A DNA stretch of 64,000 nucleotides, from the NCBI GenBank assembly GCA_947472645.1, contig CANJBQ010000011.1, positions 1 to 64,000 on the forward strand, given 5' to 3'. A model generated the notes under the pieces. It saw nothing but the letters and a program-made list of their open reading frames with translations. It did no database searches and was not told where the DNA came from. The DNA comes from Burkholderiaceae bacterium (lineage in GTDB: Bacteria > Pseudomonadota > Gammaproteobacteria > Burkholderiales > Burkholderiaceae). Position numbers and translations under genes: made by a program. This document shows, one piece after another, positions 26,438 through 37,207 of the stretch; within the stretch, counting starts at the first letter, position 1; the number at the start of each line of letters is the position of its first letter.

Positions 26438-27579
26438 AAACTTCCAGGGAACAGGATGTTCTTGTTAACTTCACGAACATCCTTCAGCCCACAAAAAGCC
26501 ATCGTCAAATCCAGCTCATTAGCAATGATTTCTAATGCCTTTGTTACACCAGGCTTACCCATCGCCCCTAATCCATAAATATATGACCTCCCGATCATGG
26601 TTCCCGTTGCACCTAGAGCCAGAGCTTTTATAACGTCTTGTCCAGAGCGGATTCCGCTATCTAACCAAATCTCTACTTGAGAACCGACGGCATCAACAAT
26701 CGCCGGAAGTGCTTCAATCGTCGAAGGCGCCCCATCTAGTTGACGACCGCCATGGTTAGAAACAATAATGGCATCTGCGCCCGCTCTTACGGCTAATTTT
26801 GCATCCTCTGGGTCTAAGATACCCTTCAAAATCAATTTACCCCCCCACTGCTTTTTGATTCGTTCAACCTCATTCCAATCAAGCGTCGGATCAAATTGGC
26901 TAGCTGTCCAAGCACCAAGGGAAGACATATCATCAACCCCCTTTACATGACCAACAATATTGCCAAATTGACGATTCTTAGTTTGTAACATGTCTAAACA
27001 CCAAGCCGGCTTAGTAAACATGTTGAATATATTTTTTAAAGTAGGCTTAGGGGGGGCGGATAATCCATTTTTTAAGTCTTTATGCCGTTGTCCTAAGATC
27101 TGTAAATCTAAAGTAAGCACTAATGCGGAACAATTCGCTGCTTTTGCCCGCTCGATTAAGGCGCTGACGAATTCTTTATCACGCATCACGTAAAGCTGAA
27201 ACCAAAATGGATGCTGCGTCTTTTTAGCAACTTTTTCCATAGAGCAAATACTCATCGTGGATAAACAAAATGGCACCCCAAATTCTTTGGCTGCCATCGC
27301 CGCTAAAATCTCTCCATCTGCATGCTGCATACCAGTCATACCCACCGGTGAAAGTGCGACAGGCATTGATACAGGTTGGCCTAACATCATAGATTTGATA
27401 CTACGATTGTCCATATTGATGGCAACTCTTTGACGAAATTTAATTTTGGTGAATTCAGACTCATTGGAACGATACGTTCCTTCAGTCCAAGAGCCTGAAT
27501 CTGCATAGTCATAAAACATTCTAGGTGCACGTTTTTCATGCAGAACTCTTAAATCTTCAATATTCGTGATGACTGTCAA
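26434..27579 (-). CDS. lldD: FMN-dependent alpha-hydroxy-acid (L-lactate-like) dehydrogenase
   Basis: A 381-residue member of the LldD / glycolate oxidase / mandelate dehydrogenase family. It oxidises L-2-hydroxy acids to 2-oxo acids with FMN, usually passing electrons to the quinone pool at the inner membrane. The active-site block SNHGGRQLDGAPS (near residue 272) holds the catalytic histidine and the substrate-binding arginine, and GTMIGRSYIYGL near 325 is the FMN phosphate site. The N-terminus (ITNIEDLRVLHEKRAPRMFYDYADSG) is typical. L-lactate is the default substrate; mandelate or another aryl hydroxy acid is possible given the aromatic catabolic genes in the window. The symbol denotes the family. 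Confidence 0.85.
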   Translation of the reverse strand: MTVITNIEDLRVLHEKRAPRMFYDYADSGSWTEGTYRSNESEFTKIKFRQRVAINMDNRSIKSMMLGQPVSMPVALSPVGMTGMQHADGEILAAMAAKEFGVPFCLSTMSICSMEKVAKKTQHPFWFQLYVMRDKEFVSALIERAKAANCSALVLTLDLQILGQRHKDLKNGLSAPPKPTLKNIFNMFTKPAWCLDMLQTKNRQFGNIVGHVKGVDDMSSLGAWTASQFDPTLDWNEVERIKKQWGGKLILKGILDPEDAKLAVRAGADAIIVSNHGGRQLDGAPSTIEALPAIVDAVGSQVEIWLDSGIRSGQDVIKALALGATGTMIGRSYIYGLGAMGKPGVTKALEIIANELDLTMAFCGLKDVREVNKNILFPGSF

Positions 27580-27632
27580 AATAACTCCTATTGTTATACT
27601 TCCCCTTAGTTGAGAAGATCTTTTAAGGAATT

Positions 27633-27917
27633 TTAATCGATACCGTGATTGAGTTGCTCTTTAAAAGCTTTTCCTGGGGAAAAACGAACTGTTCTCATCG
27701 CGGCAATTTGAATTGATTCACCTGTTTTAGGGTTTCTTCCAACTCTTGCAGTCCTCTCTTTAACGATAAAAGTCCCAAAACCAGATAACTGGACCGCGTC
27801 ACTGTCAGAAAGTTGTCTGTTTATGATGGACAAGATAGCTTCAAGGACTTGGTCACTTTTTGTTTTGGGTATATCCGCCCCAACTGCAATACAGTCTAAT
27901 AATTCAGATTTGTTCAT
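27633..27917 (-). CDS. hup: HU-family DNA-binding protein
   Basis: A 94-residue nucleoid protein of the HU/IHF family: N-terminal MNKSELLDCIA helix, the FGTFIVKERTARVGRNPKTGE signature arm (about 47-67) that inserts in the DNA minor groove, and a C-terminal VRFSPGKAFKEQL helix. The ribosome-binding site is gaggtctc. It bends and compacts DNA as a dimer. It is monocistronic, 53 bases upstream of the hydroxy-acid dehydrogenase gene on the same strand, and divergent from dacB. Sequence favours HU over IHF because the helix between the arms follows HU spacing; the symbol is generic. Confidence 0.93.
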   Translation of the reverse strand: MNKSELLDCIAVGADIPKTKSDQVLEAILSIINRQLSDSDAVQLSGFGTFIVKERTARVGRNPKTGESIQIAAMRTVRFSPGKAFKEQLNHGID

Positions 27918-28073
27918 TGAGGTCTCCTATTATTTTTTAGTTATTGTTTTAATCCTAACAAACTTTTGAATATCTTAACAAGCTATTATTAAATTATTTA
28001 CCTCCTCAAAAATAATTTATTTTTATAAATCTAAGTATGATGGGATTTTGTACCCTAATCTAAACTCTAAAAC

Positions 28074-29603
28074 ATGCGTTTCCCCATCATCCGTCGTTTC
28101 TATCTATTGATGCTTTTCAGTAGTTGCATCTTTTTGCCTTTGGCTTATAGCGAAGAAATACTTCCAAAGGGTGTTAAAAAAGCTCTACAAGCTGCCAACA
28201 TGCCTGAAACTGCAGTTGGATTTAACGTGATCCCAATGAGTCAATCAACAAACAATCCCTTACCATTTAGTTGGCGCGCCCAATCACCAATGAACCCGGC
28301 GTCAACTATCAAGCTTTTAACCACGATTTCAGCTTTAGATCTATTGGGACCTCTGTATAGGTGGACGACTAATGTTTATGCAACAAGTTCAATAGAGCAA
28401 GGCGTGCTAAATGGGAATTTGGTGTGGCAAGGTCAAGGAGACCCCAAATTCATTCCTGAAGAACTATCCAAAATCATGGTAGATCTTCGTCAACTAGGCA
28501 TCAATGAAATTAATGGTAACTTAGTTTTCGATAGGTCGGCTTATTCCCCAAGTGTCAAACAAACGGCACCTACTGATGGTGAGTCTTCAAGAACTTATAA
28601 CGTACCTCCAGACGCTTTGTTGTACTCCTTTCAAACCTTGTCTTTTAAAATTTCAAATGTCGGTGGTGAGCCTCAAATAACATATACCCCTCGCTTATCC
28701 GGCCTTCATATTAAAAATCAATTAAAGTCCAGCAAAGATGCATGTGGTGACTGGTCAAAGAATGTGAAGGCTGAGGTTCGTCAAATCAATGCAGATGAAT
28801 GGAATGCCTCTTTTTTAGGGAAGTTCTCCATCAATTGTCCCGATACTCCTTGGAATATTGTTGCTCTTAATGCGAATGATTTTTTAAAACACGGGATTAT
28901 GGCAGCATGGGAAGATGCTGGTGGCGTTTGGAAAAAAAATCCCGAAGTTCTTGATGGTCAAGTTACCTTCAACCTTAAACCACTGATTAGTCATCAAGGA
29001 ATTTTTTTGGCTGACGCCGTTAAAGATACGAATAAATACTCCAATAATGTAATGGCACGGCAAATCTTTTTAACGATTGGCTTAGAAAAAGGTGCCAAGC
29101 CAGTAACCACTGATGAAAGTAGCCGAATCATTAAGGAATGGTTGAAAAAATTTAACCTTCAATTTCCTGAACTCGTTCTTGAAAATGGGTCAGGGCTATC
29201 AAACATCGAGCGCATCTCACCCCAAAGTATGACAAGGCTTTTAAACTTTGCGGCCCGCTCAAAAAATAGCGAAATTATTGTTAATTCTTTACCCATTGCC
29301 GGAGTAGATGGCACGATGAAGCATCGACTCATCTCTCGATTAAAAAAATTATGGGAAGGTAACTCGTCTGAATCCGCATTCAACCCTGATACTAGTTTAC
29401 CAAGTACGCTTCAAAAATCTGGGGCCTATATGAAAACAGGAACTTTACAAACCGTTAGAGCGGTTGCAGGCTATGTTGTTAGCAAATCAGGAAAAGTTTA
29501 TGCCGTATCTTCGATCATCAACCACCCTAATGCCGCCATGGGTGGGACAAGCGTGAATGACGCTGTGATTAGTTGGATACTCGACGATTGCCCTCATAAC
29601 TAG
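28074..29603 (+). CDS. dacB: D-alanyl-D-alanine carboxypeptidase/endopeptidase (PBP4)
   Basis: A 509-residue class C penicillin-binding protein acting on periplasmic peptidoglycan. A signal peptide covers about residues 1-26. The serine motif PASTIKL (SxxK, Ser near residue 76) is followed by a large insert domain typical of PBP4, then SNN near 323 and KTG in MKTGTLQTVRAVAGY near 453. All three catalytic motifs are intact. It trims pentapeptides and cuts cross-links during growth and division. Its stop overlaps the stop of the opposing tsaC gene in CTAG. The ribosome-binding site is weak, so the start could shift slightly. Confidence 0.93.
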   Translation: MRFPIIRRFYLLMLFSSCIFLPLAYSEEILPKGVKKALQAANMPETAVGFNVIPMSQSTNNPLPFSWRAQSPMNPASTIKLLTTISALDLLGPLYRWTTNVYATSSIEQGVLNGNLVWQGQGDPKFIPEELSKIMVDLRQLGINEINGNLVFDRSAYSPSVKQTAPTDGESSRTYNVPPDALLYSFQTLSFKISNVGGEPQITYTPRLSGLHIKNQLKSSKDACGDWSKNVKAEVRQINADEWNASFLGKFSINCPDTPWNIVALNANDFLKHGIMAAWEDAGGVWKKNPEVLDGQVTFNLKPLISHQGIFLADAVKDTNKYSNNVMARQIFLTIGLEKGAKPVTTDESSRIIKEWLKKFNLQFPELVLENGSGLSNIERISPQSMTRLLNFAARSKNSEIIVNSLPIAGVDGTMKHRLISRLKKLWEGNSSESAFNPDTSLPSTLQKSGAYMKTGTLQTVRAVAGYVVSKSGKVYAVSSIINHPNAAMGGTSVNDAVISWILDDCPHN

Positions 29604-30646
29604 TGCTGGCCGGAACCATAAATTGCTCTGGTTAATCGATCTTGTATGCCAAACCAAGCCAAGTCTGTAGGTAATTGATCAAAGATAATTTTCTGATATC
29701 CCTTGATATCTAAATCTCTCAATAAACCATATAAATCTCTAGCGACGATATTCGGATCTTTTGGTAAAGAGTACCAATCTACGAATTGTGTAGGCCACCT
29801 TTTTTGTAGCTCTTGAACATCACCAAAAGTAACCACCCCTATTTTTCCATTGATAAAATCAGCCTCACATAGCGCATCTGTCTCCTTTGAGATTAAAAGC
29901 GTCTGCGGTGCATAGTGTCCAAGAACTCCCCCTGAATGCTTGATCTCAGAATGTAGATTTGTAGTCACCTCTCTACCTAAAACGGAAAAAATATCTTCTG
30001 CTGTAATCATCCCGGGTCGTAAAATAACGGGGCCAACTAGATCAATTCTCGATAAATCAAGAATTGTCGATTCAATTCCAACTGCACACTGACCGCCATC
30101 CAGAATGGTTAATGATTCGTCACCGATGAAGTTAGAAAACTCTTCCCAAACATGTTGTGCTGTTGTGGGTGATATTCTTCCAAAGCGATTTGCTGAAGGT
30201 GCAGCTAAACCAGATCCAAAGGCTTGAAGAATTTGAATAGTGAGTTCATGTCTAGGCACCCTGATGCCTACCGTATTTTGCCCACCTGTAACAAAATGAG
30301 ATACATGACGGGATTTTTTTAAAATCAAAGTCAGCGGCCCAGGCCAAAAAGCCTTCGCCAAAACAATCGCTTGGGGCGGAACATCACTCGACCATCTAGA
30401 TAACTCCATCTCCCAAAAAACTGATTGCTCATCTTCTATTTTAGGTGGTGCAATATGGATAATAAGAGGATGGTTTTCAGGTCGGTTTTTTAAACGGTAT
30501 ATTTTTTTGAGGGCCTGTTCATCGAAGGCATTGGCCGCTAAGCCATAAACAGTTTCCGTTGGAATCGCCAGCAACTGACCTTGCTGAATGCGTTTAACAA
30601 GTTCTAGTATGTCAATTTCTGATTGGGGAATGATCTGAATACTCAC
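29600..30646 (-). CDS. tsaC: L-threonylcarbamoyladenylate synthase (Sua5/TsaC)
   Basis: A 348-residue long-form Sua5-type enzyme. It makes threonylcarbamoyl-AMP from threonine, bicarbonate and ATP for the t6A37 modification of ANN-decoding tRNAs. The YrdC domain fills the first 210 residues: IPTETVYGLAANAF, KIYRLKNRPENHPL and LAAPSANRFGRISPT. A Sua5 domain follows after the HSGGVLGHYAPQTLL linker, which distinguishes it from the short E. coli TsaC. It is the last gene of the pgk-pyk-fba-purC-purE-purK-tsaC run, 3 bases after purK. Confidence 0.93.
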   Translation of the reverse strand: MSIQIIPQSEIDILELVKRIQQGQLLAIPTETVYGLAANAFDEQALKKIYRLKNRPENHPLIIHIAPPKIEDEQSVFWEMELSRWSSDVPPQAIVLAKAFWPGPLTLILKKSRHVSHFVTGGQNTVGIRVPRHELTIQILQAFGSGLAAPSANRFGRISPTTAQHVWEEFSNFIGDESLTILDGGQCAVGIESTILDLSRIDLVGPVILRPGMITAEDIFSVLGREVTTNLHSEIKHSGGVLGHYAPQTLLISKETDALCEADFINGKIGVVTFGDVQELQKRWPTQFVDWYSLPKDPNIVARDLYGLLRDLDIKGYQKIIFDQLPTDLAWFGIQDRLTRAIYGSGQH

Positions 30647-30649
30647 CCA

Positions 30650-31846
30650 TCATTCCTTATCCGTGGGAAATTCAAGTATCTCCATTGCCTGATATGCACT
30701 TTTTAGAGCGTGCCCTACTGATTCGTCTAAAAAATTAATATGGCCCATTTTGCGCCCAACTTTAGGCTCCGATTTTCCATATAAATGAAGTTTGGCGGAT
30801 GGCATGGCTAATATTTTCTGCCAATTTGGTGACATTTTTATATCAATGTTTTTACTATTCGCCCAAATATCGCCTAATAAATTCAGCATGACTACTGGGG
30901 ACATCAGTTTAGAGTTGCCTAGCGGGAGCTTGGCAAGAACTCTAACCTGTTGCTCGAATTGGCTTGTCAGACAGGAGTCTAAACTATGATGGCCTGAATT
31001 ATGTGGTCGTGGAGCAATCTCATTAACGCACATCGTCCCATCTTTCAAAATAAAAAACTCAATGCACATTACACCTACATAATGCAGCTCACGGATCATT
31101 ACTTTTGCTGCACGTTGAATATGATCATTGATCGATTGAGTCATATTGGGTGCTGGCACCATACTCAGATGTAATATCCCGTTTTGATGAATATTTTGGG
31201 CAATTGGCATTAGTTGTACCTCATCATCCGCACCCCGAACAATCATGGCAGACAGCTCAAAGTCTAAATCAACTTTTTTCTCTAAGACACAAGGCACTTT
31301 TCCTAAAGAGGTCCACGCTGGCAATAGTCCAGCTAAATGATGAACTGTTTGTTGACCCTTGCCGTCGTAACCCAGCTGAGAAGTCTTTAATATCGCAGGA
31401 AATATTTCCTTAGGCACTTGAGTTATATCAGCTTCTTGCTCTATTACACAGTAATGAACTGGTCCAATCGCAGTTTTAGCTAATATGTTTTGAAAAAATT
31501 GTTTTTCTTTGATCCGATTTTGGGCAATGGAGACAGCGAAGCTATCCGGAGCAACAAAAACACCTTGTGCAATTAAAAAATCAATTGTCTTGGCTGGAAC
31601 ATTTTCAAACTCGGTACTAATCGCTCGGCACTGTCTTGCCATTGTTAACAAGGCTTCTCGATCTTCATAATTGGCTTGCAAATGCATCTGAGCAATTTGT
31701 CCAGCCGGACTATGCGGATCAGGGTCTAACACACAAACTTGGTAACCCAAGTCTTGTGCAGCTTGCACAAAGAATCGACCTAGTTGCCCGCCGCCTAGAA
31801 TACCTAAAAATGATGGGGGATATAAGGGTCCGTCTTGATCAAGCAT
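30650..31846 (-). CDS. purK: N5-carboxyaminoimidazole ribonucleotide synthase
   Basis: A 398-residue ATP-grasp enzyme. It carboxylates AIR with bicarbonate and ATP to N5-CAIR in de novo purine synthesis. The N-terminal fold LGILGGGQLGRFFVQAA is followed by ATP-grasp elements: ILKTSQLGYDGKGQ near residue 155, CVLEKKVDLDFELS near 190, and the metal site CVNEIAPRPHNSGH near 275. It lies 3 bases after purE in the same operon, so PurE uses its product directly. Confidence 0.96.
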   Translation of the reverse strand: MLDQDGPLYPPSFLGILGGGQLGRFFVQAAQDLGYQVCVLDPDPHSPAGQIAQMHLQANYEDREALLTMARQCRAISTEFENVPAKTIDFLIAQGVFVAPDSFAVSIAQNRIKEKQFFQNILAKTAIGPVHYCVIEQEADITQVPKEIFPAILKTSQLGYDGKGQQTVHHLAGLLPAWTSLGKVPCVLEKKVDLDFELSAMIVRGADDEVQLMPIAQNIHQNGILHLSMVPAPNMTQSINDHIQRAAKVMIRELHYVGVMCIEFFILKDGTMCVNEIAPRPHNSGHHSLDSCLTSQFEQQVRVLAKLPLGNSKLMSPVVMLNLLGDIWANSKNIDIKMSPNWQKILAMPSAKLHLYGKSEPKVGRKMGHINFLDESVGHALKSAYQAMEILEFPTDKE

Positions 31847-31849
31847 AAC

Positions 31850-32359
31850 TTATGGCAAAGTCATTTGCTTGGCTTTATTCGTTTGAGCATCACGAAAAGC
31901 CTGTAATTTTATTTGTAACTCTGGGGAATGTAGGGCTAAGTTAGCAATGACATGTAATGCTGCATTAGCGGCTCCCGCCTCTCCAATGGCAAATGTAGCA
32001 ACAGGAATTCCCTTGGGCATTTGCACAATCGAGAGCAAAGAGTCTTCACCTTTGAGGTATTTAGAAGGTACCGGCACACCATAAACCGGGATGATTGTTT
32101 TCGCTGCCAACATCCCTGGTAAATGCGCAGCACCACCTGCTCCAGCAATAATAGCCTGTAGACCTCTATCTTTGGCTGACTGGGCATAAGCATACATCTC
32201 GTCTGGCATTCTATGCGCAGATAAAACTTGTCGCTCATGAGGAATTTCAAATTCAGTTAATATTTGCGCCGCAAAAGACATGACATCCCAGTCCGAATTG
32301 GATCCCATGACAACCCCAACAATAGGGGCTTTAGTTTGACTGTTCGCTGTTTGGCTCAT
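31850..32359 (-). CDS. purE: N5-CAIR mutase, class I PurE
   Basis: A 169-residue class I PurE that rearranges N5-CAIR to CAIR. The phosphate-binding loop GSNSDWDVM (about residues 19-27), the catalytic SAHRMPDEM with its histidine (near 50) and the [14 protein letters not shown] loop are all present. A Shine-Dalgarno caggaga precedes the ATG. It is homo-octameric in known cases. It lies between purC (55 bases upstream) and purK (3 bases downstream). Confidence 0.96.
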   Translation of the reverse strand: MSQTANSQTKAPIVGVVMGSNSDWDVMSFAAQILTEFEIPHERQVLSAHRMPDEMYAYAQSAKDRGLQAIIAGAGGAAHLPGMLAAKTIIPVYGVPVPSKYLKGEDSLLSIVQMPKGIPVATFAIGEAGAANAALHVIANLALHSPELQIKLQAFRDAQTNKAKQMTLP

Positions 32360-32413
32360 TTGATCTCCTGAGTTGGATCTTCTTTATTTTAATGCCGTTT
32401 ACAAATCGTCCCG

Positions 32414-33310
32414 TTATTGGGTCAAAATCTGTAAAGCTTCTAGGTACTTGGCGGATGTTTTTTGAATAACTTCCGTTGGCAAATGTGGTGCGGGAGCTTT
32501 TTTATTCCATGGCTGGTCCTCAACCCTCACTGACTCTAACCAATCTCTGACAAATTGCTTATCAAACGAAGGTGGGTTCTGGCCAACAACATAAGATGCG
32601 GCGGGCCAGAATCTAGAAGAATCAGCCGTCAAAATTTCATCCATTAAAACTAGCTGGTTATTTTTATCTAGGCCAAACTCAAATTTAGTATCCGCAATAA
32701 TAATGCCCTTAGTTAAAGCAAATTTAGCCGCTTCTTGATACAAGGTGATACTAATTGATTTGATCTGGTTAGCGAGCTGATCCCCAATCCGCACAACTAC
32801 ATCAGCAAAGCTAATATTTTCATCATGATCACCTACATCAGCTTTAGCAGCAGGAGTAAAAATGGGTTGCGCAAGCTGTTGAGCATTTTGCAATCCCGGA
32901 GGTAAGTCAACTCCACGTACAGAGCCTGTTGCTTGGTAGTCTTTCCAACCACTACCCGATAAATAACCGCGCACCACGGCCTCTACCAAAATCGGCTTCA
33001 AACGTTTTACAACGATCGACCGGCCTTTTACTTGATCTTTTTCAGCAACACTGACAACCGTCTCAGGATCGATCCCAGTGAGATGATTCGGAATGATATG
33101 TCCTAAACGCTCAAACCAAAAATTTGCCATTTGATTTAATACAATCCCTTTCCCAGGAATTGGCTCTTGCATCACTACATCAAAAGCTGAAAGACGATCT
33201 GTGGTGACCATTAATAAATGTTCGTCATCCACAGCATAAATATCTCGTACCTTGCCTTTAGAGATTAAAGGTAAGGATTGAATAGATGTTTCAAAAAGCG
33301 CGTTAGACAT
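32414..33310 (-). CDS. purC: SAICAR synthase
   Basis: A 298-residue phosphoribosylaminoimidazole-succinocarboxamide synthase that joins CAIR and aspartate with ATP. The family start [16 protein letters not shown], the [14 protein letters not shown] segment near residue 112, and LADTKFEFG-type motif [10 protein letters not shown] near 203 are all canonical, as is [13 protein letters not shown]. The long form (about 300 residues) is usual in betaproteobacteria. The start overlaps the fba stop as TAATG. Confidence 0.96.
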   Translation of the reverse strand: MSNALFETSIQSLPLISKGKVRDIYAVDDEHLLMVTTDRLSAFDVVMQEPIPGKGIVLNQMANFWFERLGHIIPNHLTGIDPETVVSVAEKDQVKGRSIVVKRLKPILVEAVVRGYLSGSGWKDYQATGSVRGVDLPPGLQNAQQLAQPIFTPAAKADVGDHDENISFADVVVRIGDQLANQIKSISITLYQEAAKFALTKGIIIADTKFEFGLDKNNQLVLMDEILTADSSRFWPAASYVVGQNPPSFDKQFVRDWLESVRVEDQPWNKKAPAPHLPTEVIQKTSAKYLEALQILTQ

Positions 33311-34374
33311 TATTTAACCAGTTGAGCAAGCTCGCCGGAGTTATATTTATCTACCATTTTCTCTAATGCAATCGGCTGAATCTTAGATGCCTGGCCTTCA
33401 CAACCGAAAGATAAATAGCGTGCCTTACAAATCAGTTTGGCAGCTTCACGAGCTGGCTTTAAGAAATCCCGAGGATCAAATTTTCCAGGATTTTCAAATA
33501 AATATTTACGTACTGCAGCGGTCATCGCCAAACGAATATCCGTATCAATATTCACTTTACGAACCCCATTTTTAATGCCTTCTTGAATTTCTTCAACAGG
33601 CACCCCGTAGGTTTCCTTCATATCGCCACCAAACTCGCGAATCATCGCAAGCAATTCTTGTGGAACGCTAGAAGATCCATGCATCACTAGGTGAGTATTC
33701 GGTATGCGTTGATGAATCTCTCGAATGCGACTAATCGCTAAGGTATCACCAGTCGGCTTTTTACTGAACTTGTATGCTCCATGACTTGTACCAATAGCAA
33801 TTGCTAAAGCGTCGCACTGGGTTTGGCGAACAAAGTCTGCCGCCTGTTCTACGTCAGTTAATAGCTGCTCGCGAGTCATCTTGCCGTCAGCCCCGTGACC
33901 ATCTTCTTTATCACCCATCATGGTTTCTAATGAGCCTAAAACACCTAACTCAGCCTCAACGGTAACTCCGATCGAGTGTGAGAACTTCACAACTTCTCTA
34001 GACACTGCTACGTTATATTCGTAATCAGCAACGGTTTTTCCATCTGCCATGAGTGAGCCATCCATCATCACACTGGTAAAACCACTTTTAATCGCGGCCA
34101 TGCATACCGCAGGGGTTTGACCATGATCCTGATGCATAACGACCGGAATATGGGGGTAAGACTCAATTGCAGCTTCAATTAAATGTCTTAGGAAAGCTTC
34201 CCCAGCATATTTTCTAGCCCCTGCCGAAGCTTGCATAATCACGGGGGCTCCGACTTCATCAGCAGCTGCCATGATCGCCTGAACTTGCTCTAAGTTATTG
34301 ACATTAAATGCAGGTAACCCATAACCATTTTCGGCTGCATGATCGAGTAATTGTCTCATTGATACTAACGGCAT
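33310..34374 (-). CDS. fba: Fructose-bisphosphate aldolase, class II
   Basis: A 354-residue zinc aldolase of the CbbA/Calvin type, interconverting fructose-1,6-bisphosphate with DHAP and glyceraldehyde-3-phosphate. Visible are [11 protein letters not shown] near residue 78 with the catalytic Asp and zinc His, a zinc ligand in [10 protein letters not shown] near 197, and [12 protein letters not shown] near 228 that grips a phosphate. It lies between pyk and purC in an operon of lower glycolysis and purine genes. No Calvin-cycle gene is present, so a glycolytic/gluconeogenic role is expected. Confidence 0.96.
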   Translation of the reverse strand: MPLVSMRQLLDHAAENGYGLPAFNVNNLEQVQAIMAAADEVGAPVIMQASAGARKYAGEAFLRHLIEAAIESYPHIPVVMHQDHGQTPAVCMAAIKSGFTSVMMDGSLMADGKTVADYEYNVAVSREVVKFSHSIGVTVEAELGVLGSLETMMGDKEDGHGADGKMTREQLLTDVEQAADFVRQTQCDALAIAIGTSHGAYKFSKKPTGDTLAISRIREIHQRIPNTHLVMHGSSSVPQELLAMIREFGGDMKETYGVPVEEIQEGIKNGVRKVNIDTDIRLAMTAAVRKYLFENPGKFDPRDFLKPAREAAKLICKARYLSFGCEGQASKIQPIALEKMVDKYNSGELAQLVK

Positions 34375-34387
34375 TTTTTCTCCAGAT

Positions 34388-35827
34388 CTATTTCACTTTA
34401 ATTATTTTAAGGGTATTTGTTCCACCAGCCTCACCCATTGGCTCACCAACCGTCAAAGCCACCATATCCCCACTCTGAACAACCCCTTTATTTTTTAAGA
34501 GATTTTCAACTTGACTCAAAGCAATGTCGCGATCGTTGCTAACATCTATTCTAAGAGGTATCACATTACGATACATTGCCAAGGCGCGTTGCGTTTCAAT
34601 TTTTTGCGTTAATGCAAATATCGGAGTATGTATCTTATGCCGACTCATCCAAAGTGCTGTCGACCCAGACTCCGTCAAGGCGGCTATCACCTTCACCTTT
34701 AAATGAAAGGCTGTAAATAGTGCGCCCAAAGCAATGGATTGATCAATCCTTGTAAAGGTTTGATTGAGAAAGTCGTCATCTAGCGTAACGGTTTCAGACT
34801 TTTCAGCCTCGATGCAAATAGCCGACATTTGCTCCACTACTTTTACTGGAAACTGACCAGTTGCCGTCTCAGCAGATAACATCACCGCATCCGTACCGTC
34901 CAATACGGCATTTGCCACATCACTGACCTCTGCCCTTGTAGGTATTGGGCTAGAAATCATTGATTCCATCATTTGGGTTGCCGTAATCACAAACTTATCA
35001 GCATTCGTTGCCAAACGAATCATACGTTTTTGTAATGCCGGCACCGCTGCATTACCAACTTCAACAGCCAAATCACCTCGTGCAACCATAATGCCATCCG
35101 ATGCAGCGATGATGCCCTCCAAAACACCAGGCTCAATCGCCTCAGCACGTTCTATCTTGGCAATCAAACGAATCTCTTGATTTTTTTTCAATACATGCTT
35201 TTTCGCTAAACTGCGTGCCAACTCCATATCTTTTGCGTTTTTCGGAAAACTAATGGCGATGTAATCTACGCCCATATCAATCGCCGTAGCTAAATCTTCA
35301 ATATCTTTTTCAGTAAGTGCTGGAGCCGTTAAACCCCCTCCAGCTCGATTAATACCTTTATTGTTCGATAACTCACCACCCATCTCAACTAGGGTATGAA
35401 TACATTGACCAACAACTTTTTCTACCCGCAAAATAATCAATCCATCATTCAGAAGCAGTTGGTCTCCCGCAAGCACATCTTTTGGCAGATCTTTATAGTC
35501 CAAACCTACCTGAGTTTCATTCCCCAGCGCGCATTGCGCATCTAATAAAAACTTAGCTCCTGTTGCTAATTGGATTTTGCCATTTTCAAACTTCCCCACA
35601 CGAATCTTGGGGCCCTGCAAATCAGCCATGATAGCCACCTCTTTACCAATCTGAGCTGAGATTTGACGGACTAACAATGCTTTATCACGGTGGTCTTGAG
35701 CAACACCATGAGAGAAGTTGAGTCGAACCACATCAACCCCAGCTAATAAGATCTGTTTAAGAACCTCTGGTTTTGAGGTTGCAGGCCCTAAAGTGGCAAC
35801 AATTTTTGTGGCTCGTGTCAAACTCAT
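34388..35827 (-). CDS. pyk: Pyruvate kinase
   Basis: A 479-residue pyruvate kinase transferring phosphate from PEP to [18 protein letters not shown] at the N-terminus, LNFSHG near residue 38, the family signature [12 protein letters not shown] near 218-229 with the catalytic lysine, and [12 protein letters not shown] near 247 are intact. The C-terminal allosteric domain is present ([12 protein letters not shown]). The start overlaps the pgk stop by ATGA, so expression is coupled to pgk. Confidence 0.97.
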   Translation of the reverse strand: MSLTRATKIVATLGPATSKPEVLKQILLAGVDVVRLNFSHGVAQDHRDKALLVRQISAQIGKEVAIMADLQGPKIRVGKFENGKIQLATGAKFLLDAQCALGNETQVGLDYKDLPKDVLAGDQLLLNDGLIILRVEKVVGQCIHTLVEMGGELSNNKGINRAGGGLTAPALTEKDIEDLATAIDMGVDYIAISFPKNAKDMELARSLAKKHVLKKNQEIRLIAKIERAEAIEPGVLEGIIAASDGIMVARGDLAVEVGNAAVPALQKRMIRLATNADKFVITATQMMESMISSPIPTRAEVSDVANAVLDGTDAVMLSAETATGQFPVKVVEQMSAICIEAEKSETVTLDDDFLNQTFTRIDQSIALGALFTAFHLKVKVIAALTESGSTALWMSRHKIHTPIFALTQKIETQRALAMYRNVIPLRIDVSNDRDIALSQVENLLKNKGVVQSGDMVALTVGEPMGEAGGTNTLKIIKVK

Positions 35828-37038
35828 GCGTTCGCTCTTTCTTGAAGTATGGCAATGGCAGGTAAAGTTTTACCCTCTAAAAACTCTAAGAAGGCACCTC
35901 CTCCAGTAGAAATATAACCAACTTGTTTTTCAATTCCATATTTTGCAATCGCCGCTAGGGTATCACCGCCACCAGCGACACAAAAAGCTGGGCTGTGGGC
36001 AATAGCAGCAGCTAACATTTTGGTACCCCCACCAAACTGATCAATTTCAAAGACACCGACCGGTCCATTCCAAACAATCGTGCCAGCATGGGCAATCATA
36101 TAAGCGAGTTTAGCTGCCGTTTTAGGGCCTATATCCAAAATCATGTCATCTGGAGCAACTTCATTGACTGACACTGTATTTGCTCTGGCCAAGGGAGAAA
36201 GCTCGTTAGCAACAATGACATCCTCAGGAATTGGGACCGTTGCACCACGGCGCTTCATGATTTCGATGATTTCTTTTGCCTCATTCACCAAGTTTGGCTC
36301 TGCTAAAGACAGTCCAATCGGGATTCCTGATGCCAAAATAAAGGTATTCGCAATCCCTCCGCCAACAATCAGTTGATCTACTTTTTCAGCAAGTGAACGC
36401 AATATAGTTAACTTCGAGGAAACTTTTGATCCTGCCACGATGGCTACTAATGGCCTTTGAGGATTATTTAAAGCAAAAGTAAGCGCATCAATCTCGGCTT
36501 CCATCAAAGGTCCTGCACACGCAATCGGTGCAAAACGCGCCATTCCATGAGTGGTTGCCTCAGCACGATGCGCGGTACCAAATGCATCATTGACATAAAC
36601 ATCACACAATTTTGCCATTTTTTGCGCTAAATCAACGCTGTCTTTTTTCTCGCCAATATTGCCGCGGCAGTTTTCTAATAAAACCACCTCTCCAGGCTGG
36701 ACTCGAAAATCTATAGATACCCAATCGGCAATAAGAGCAACCTTGCAACCCAAAAGCTCTGCAAGCCTATCTGCAACCGGCGCCAATGAGTCCACAGATG
36801 TTAAATGTCCTTCTGTAGGTCTTCCCAAATGCGATGTCACCATCACAGCCGCGCCAGCGTCAAGACACATTTTAATCGCGGGAATTGATGCTTTAATACG
36901 GGTGTCCTCAGTAATTCTTCCGGAAGCATCTTGCGGCACGTTAAGATCTGCTCGAATAAATACTTTTTTACCATGAATTTGGTTTTTTGCGACTAAATCC
37001 GAGAGTCGATTGATTTTTATAGTAGTTGGCTGAATCAT
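35824..37038 (-). CDS. pgk: Phosphoglycerate kinase
   Basis: I place the start at the ATG at 37038 ([15 protein letters not shown]), giving 404 residues, the normal length. The open frame continues upstream to 37278 but that extension is AT-rich, unlike any Pgk, and runs into the ilvE promoter. The RADLNVPQD segment, the [10 protein letters not shown] motif near residue 70, and the C-terminal nucleotide loop [13 protein letters not shown] are canonical. The enzyme makes ATP from 1,3-bisphosphoglycerate. It heads the run pgk-pyk-fba-purC-purE-purK-tsaC and is divergent from ilvE. No good Shine-Dalgarno precedes the start. Confidence 0.95.
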   Translation of the reverse strand: MIQPTTIKINRLSDLVAKNQIHGKKVFIRADLNVPQDASGRITEDTRIKASIPAIKMCLDAGAAVMVTSHLGRPTEGHLTSVDSLAPVADRLAELLGCKVALIADWVSIDFRVQPGEVVLLENCRGNIGEKKDSVDLAQKMAKLCDVYVNDAFGTAHRAEATTHGMARFAPIACAGPLMEAEIDALTFALNNPQRPLVAIVAGSKVSSKLTILRSLAEKVDQLIVGGGIANTFILASGIPIGLSLAEPNLVNEAKEIIEIMKRRGATVPIPEDVIVANELSPLARANTVSVNEVAPDDMILDIGPKTAAKLAYMIAHAGTIVWNGPVGVFEIDQFGGGTKMLAAAIAHSPAFCVAGGGDTLAAIAKYGIEKQVGYISTGGGAFLEFLEGKTLPAIAILQERANA

Positions 37039-37207
37039 AGTGAAATTATTATTAGACAAGAGACATAGACTGTAGTTCAATAAATCATCATACAGGATGC
37101 AAAAACACTCAATTTGTTCAGAATACAATAAGCCACAAAATTCCTGTAACAAAATCCAGCCTGTTTTACAATAGATAATCTTGTTATATCCGTTTAGGAA
37201 ATTATAA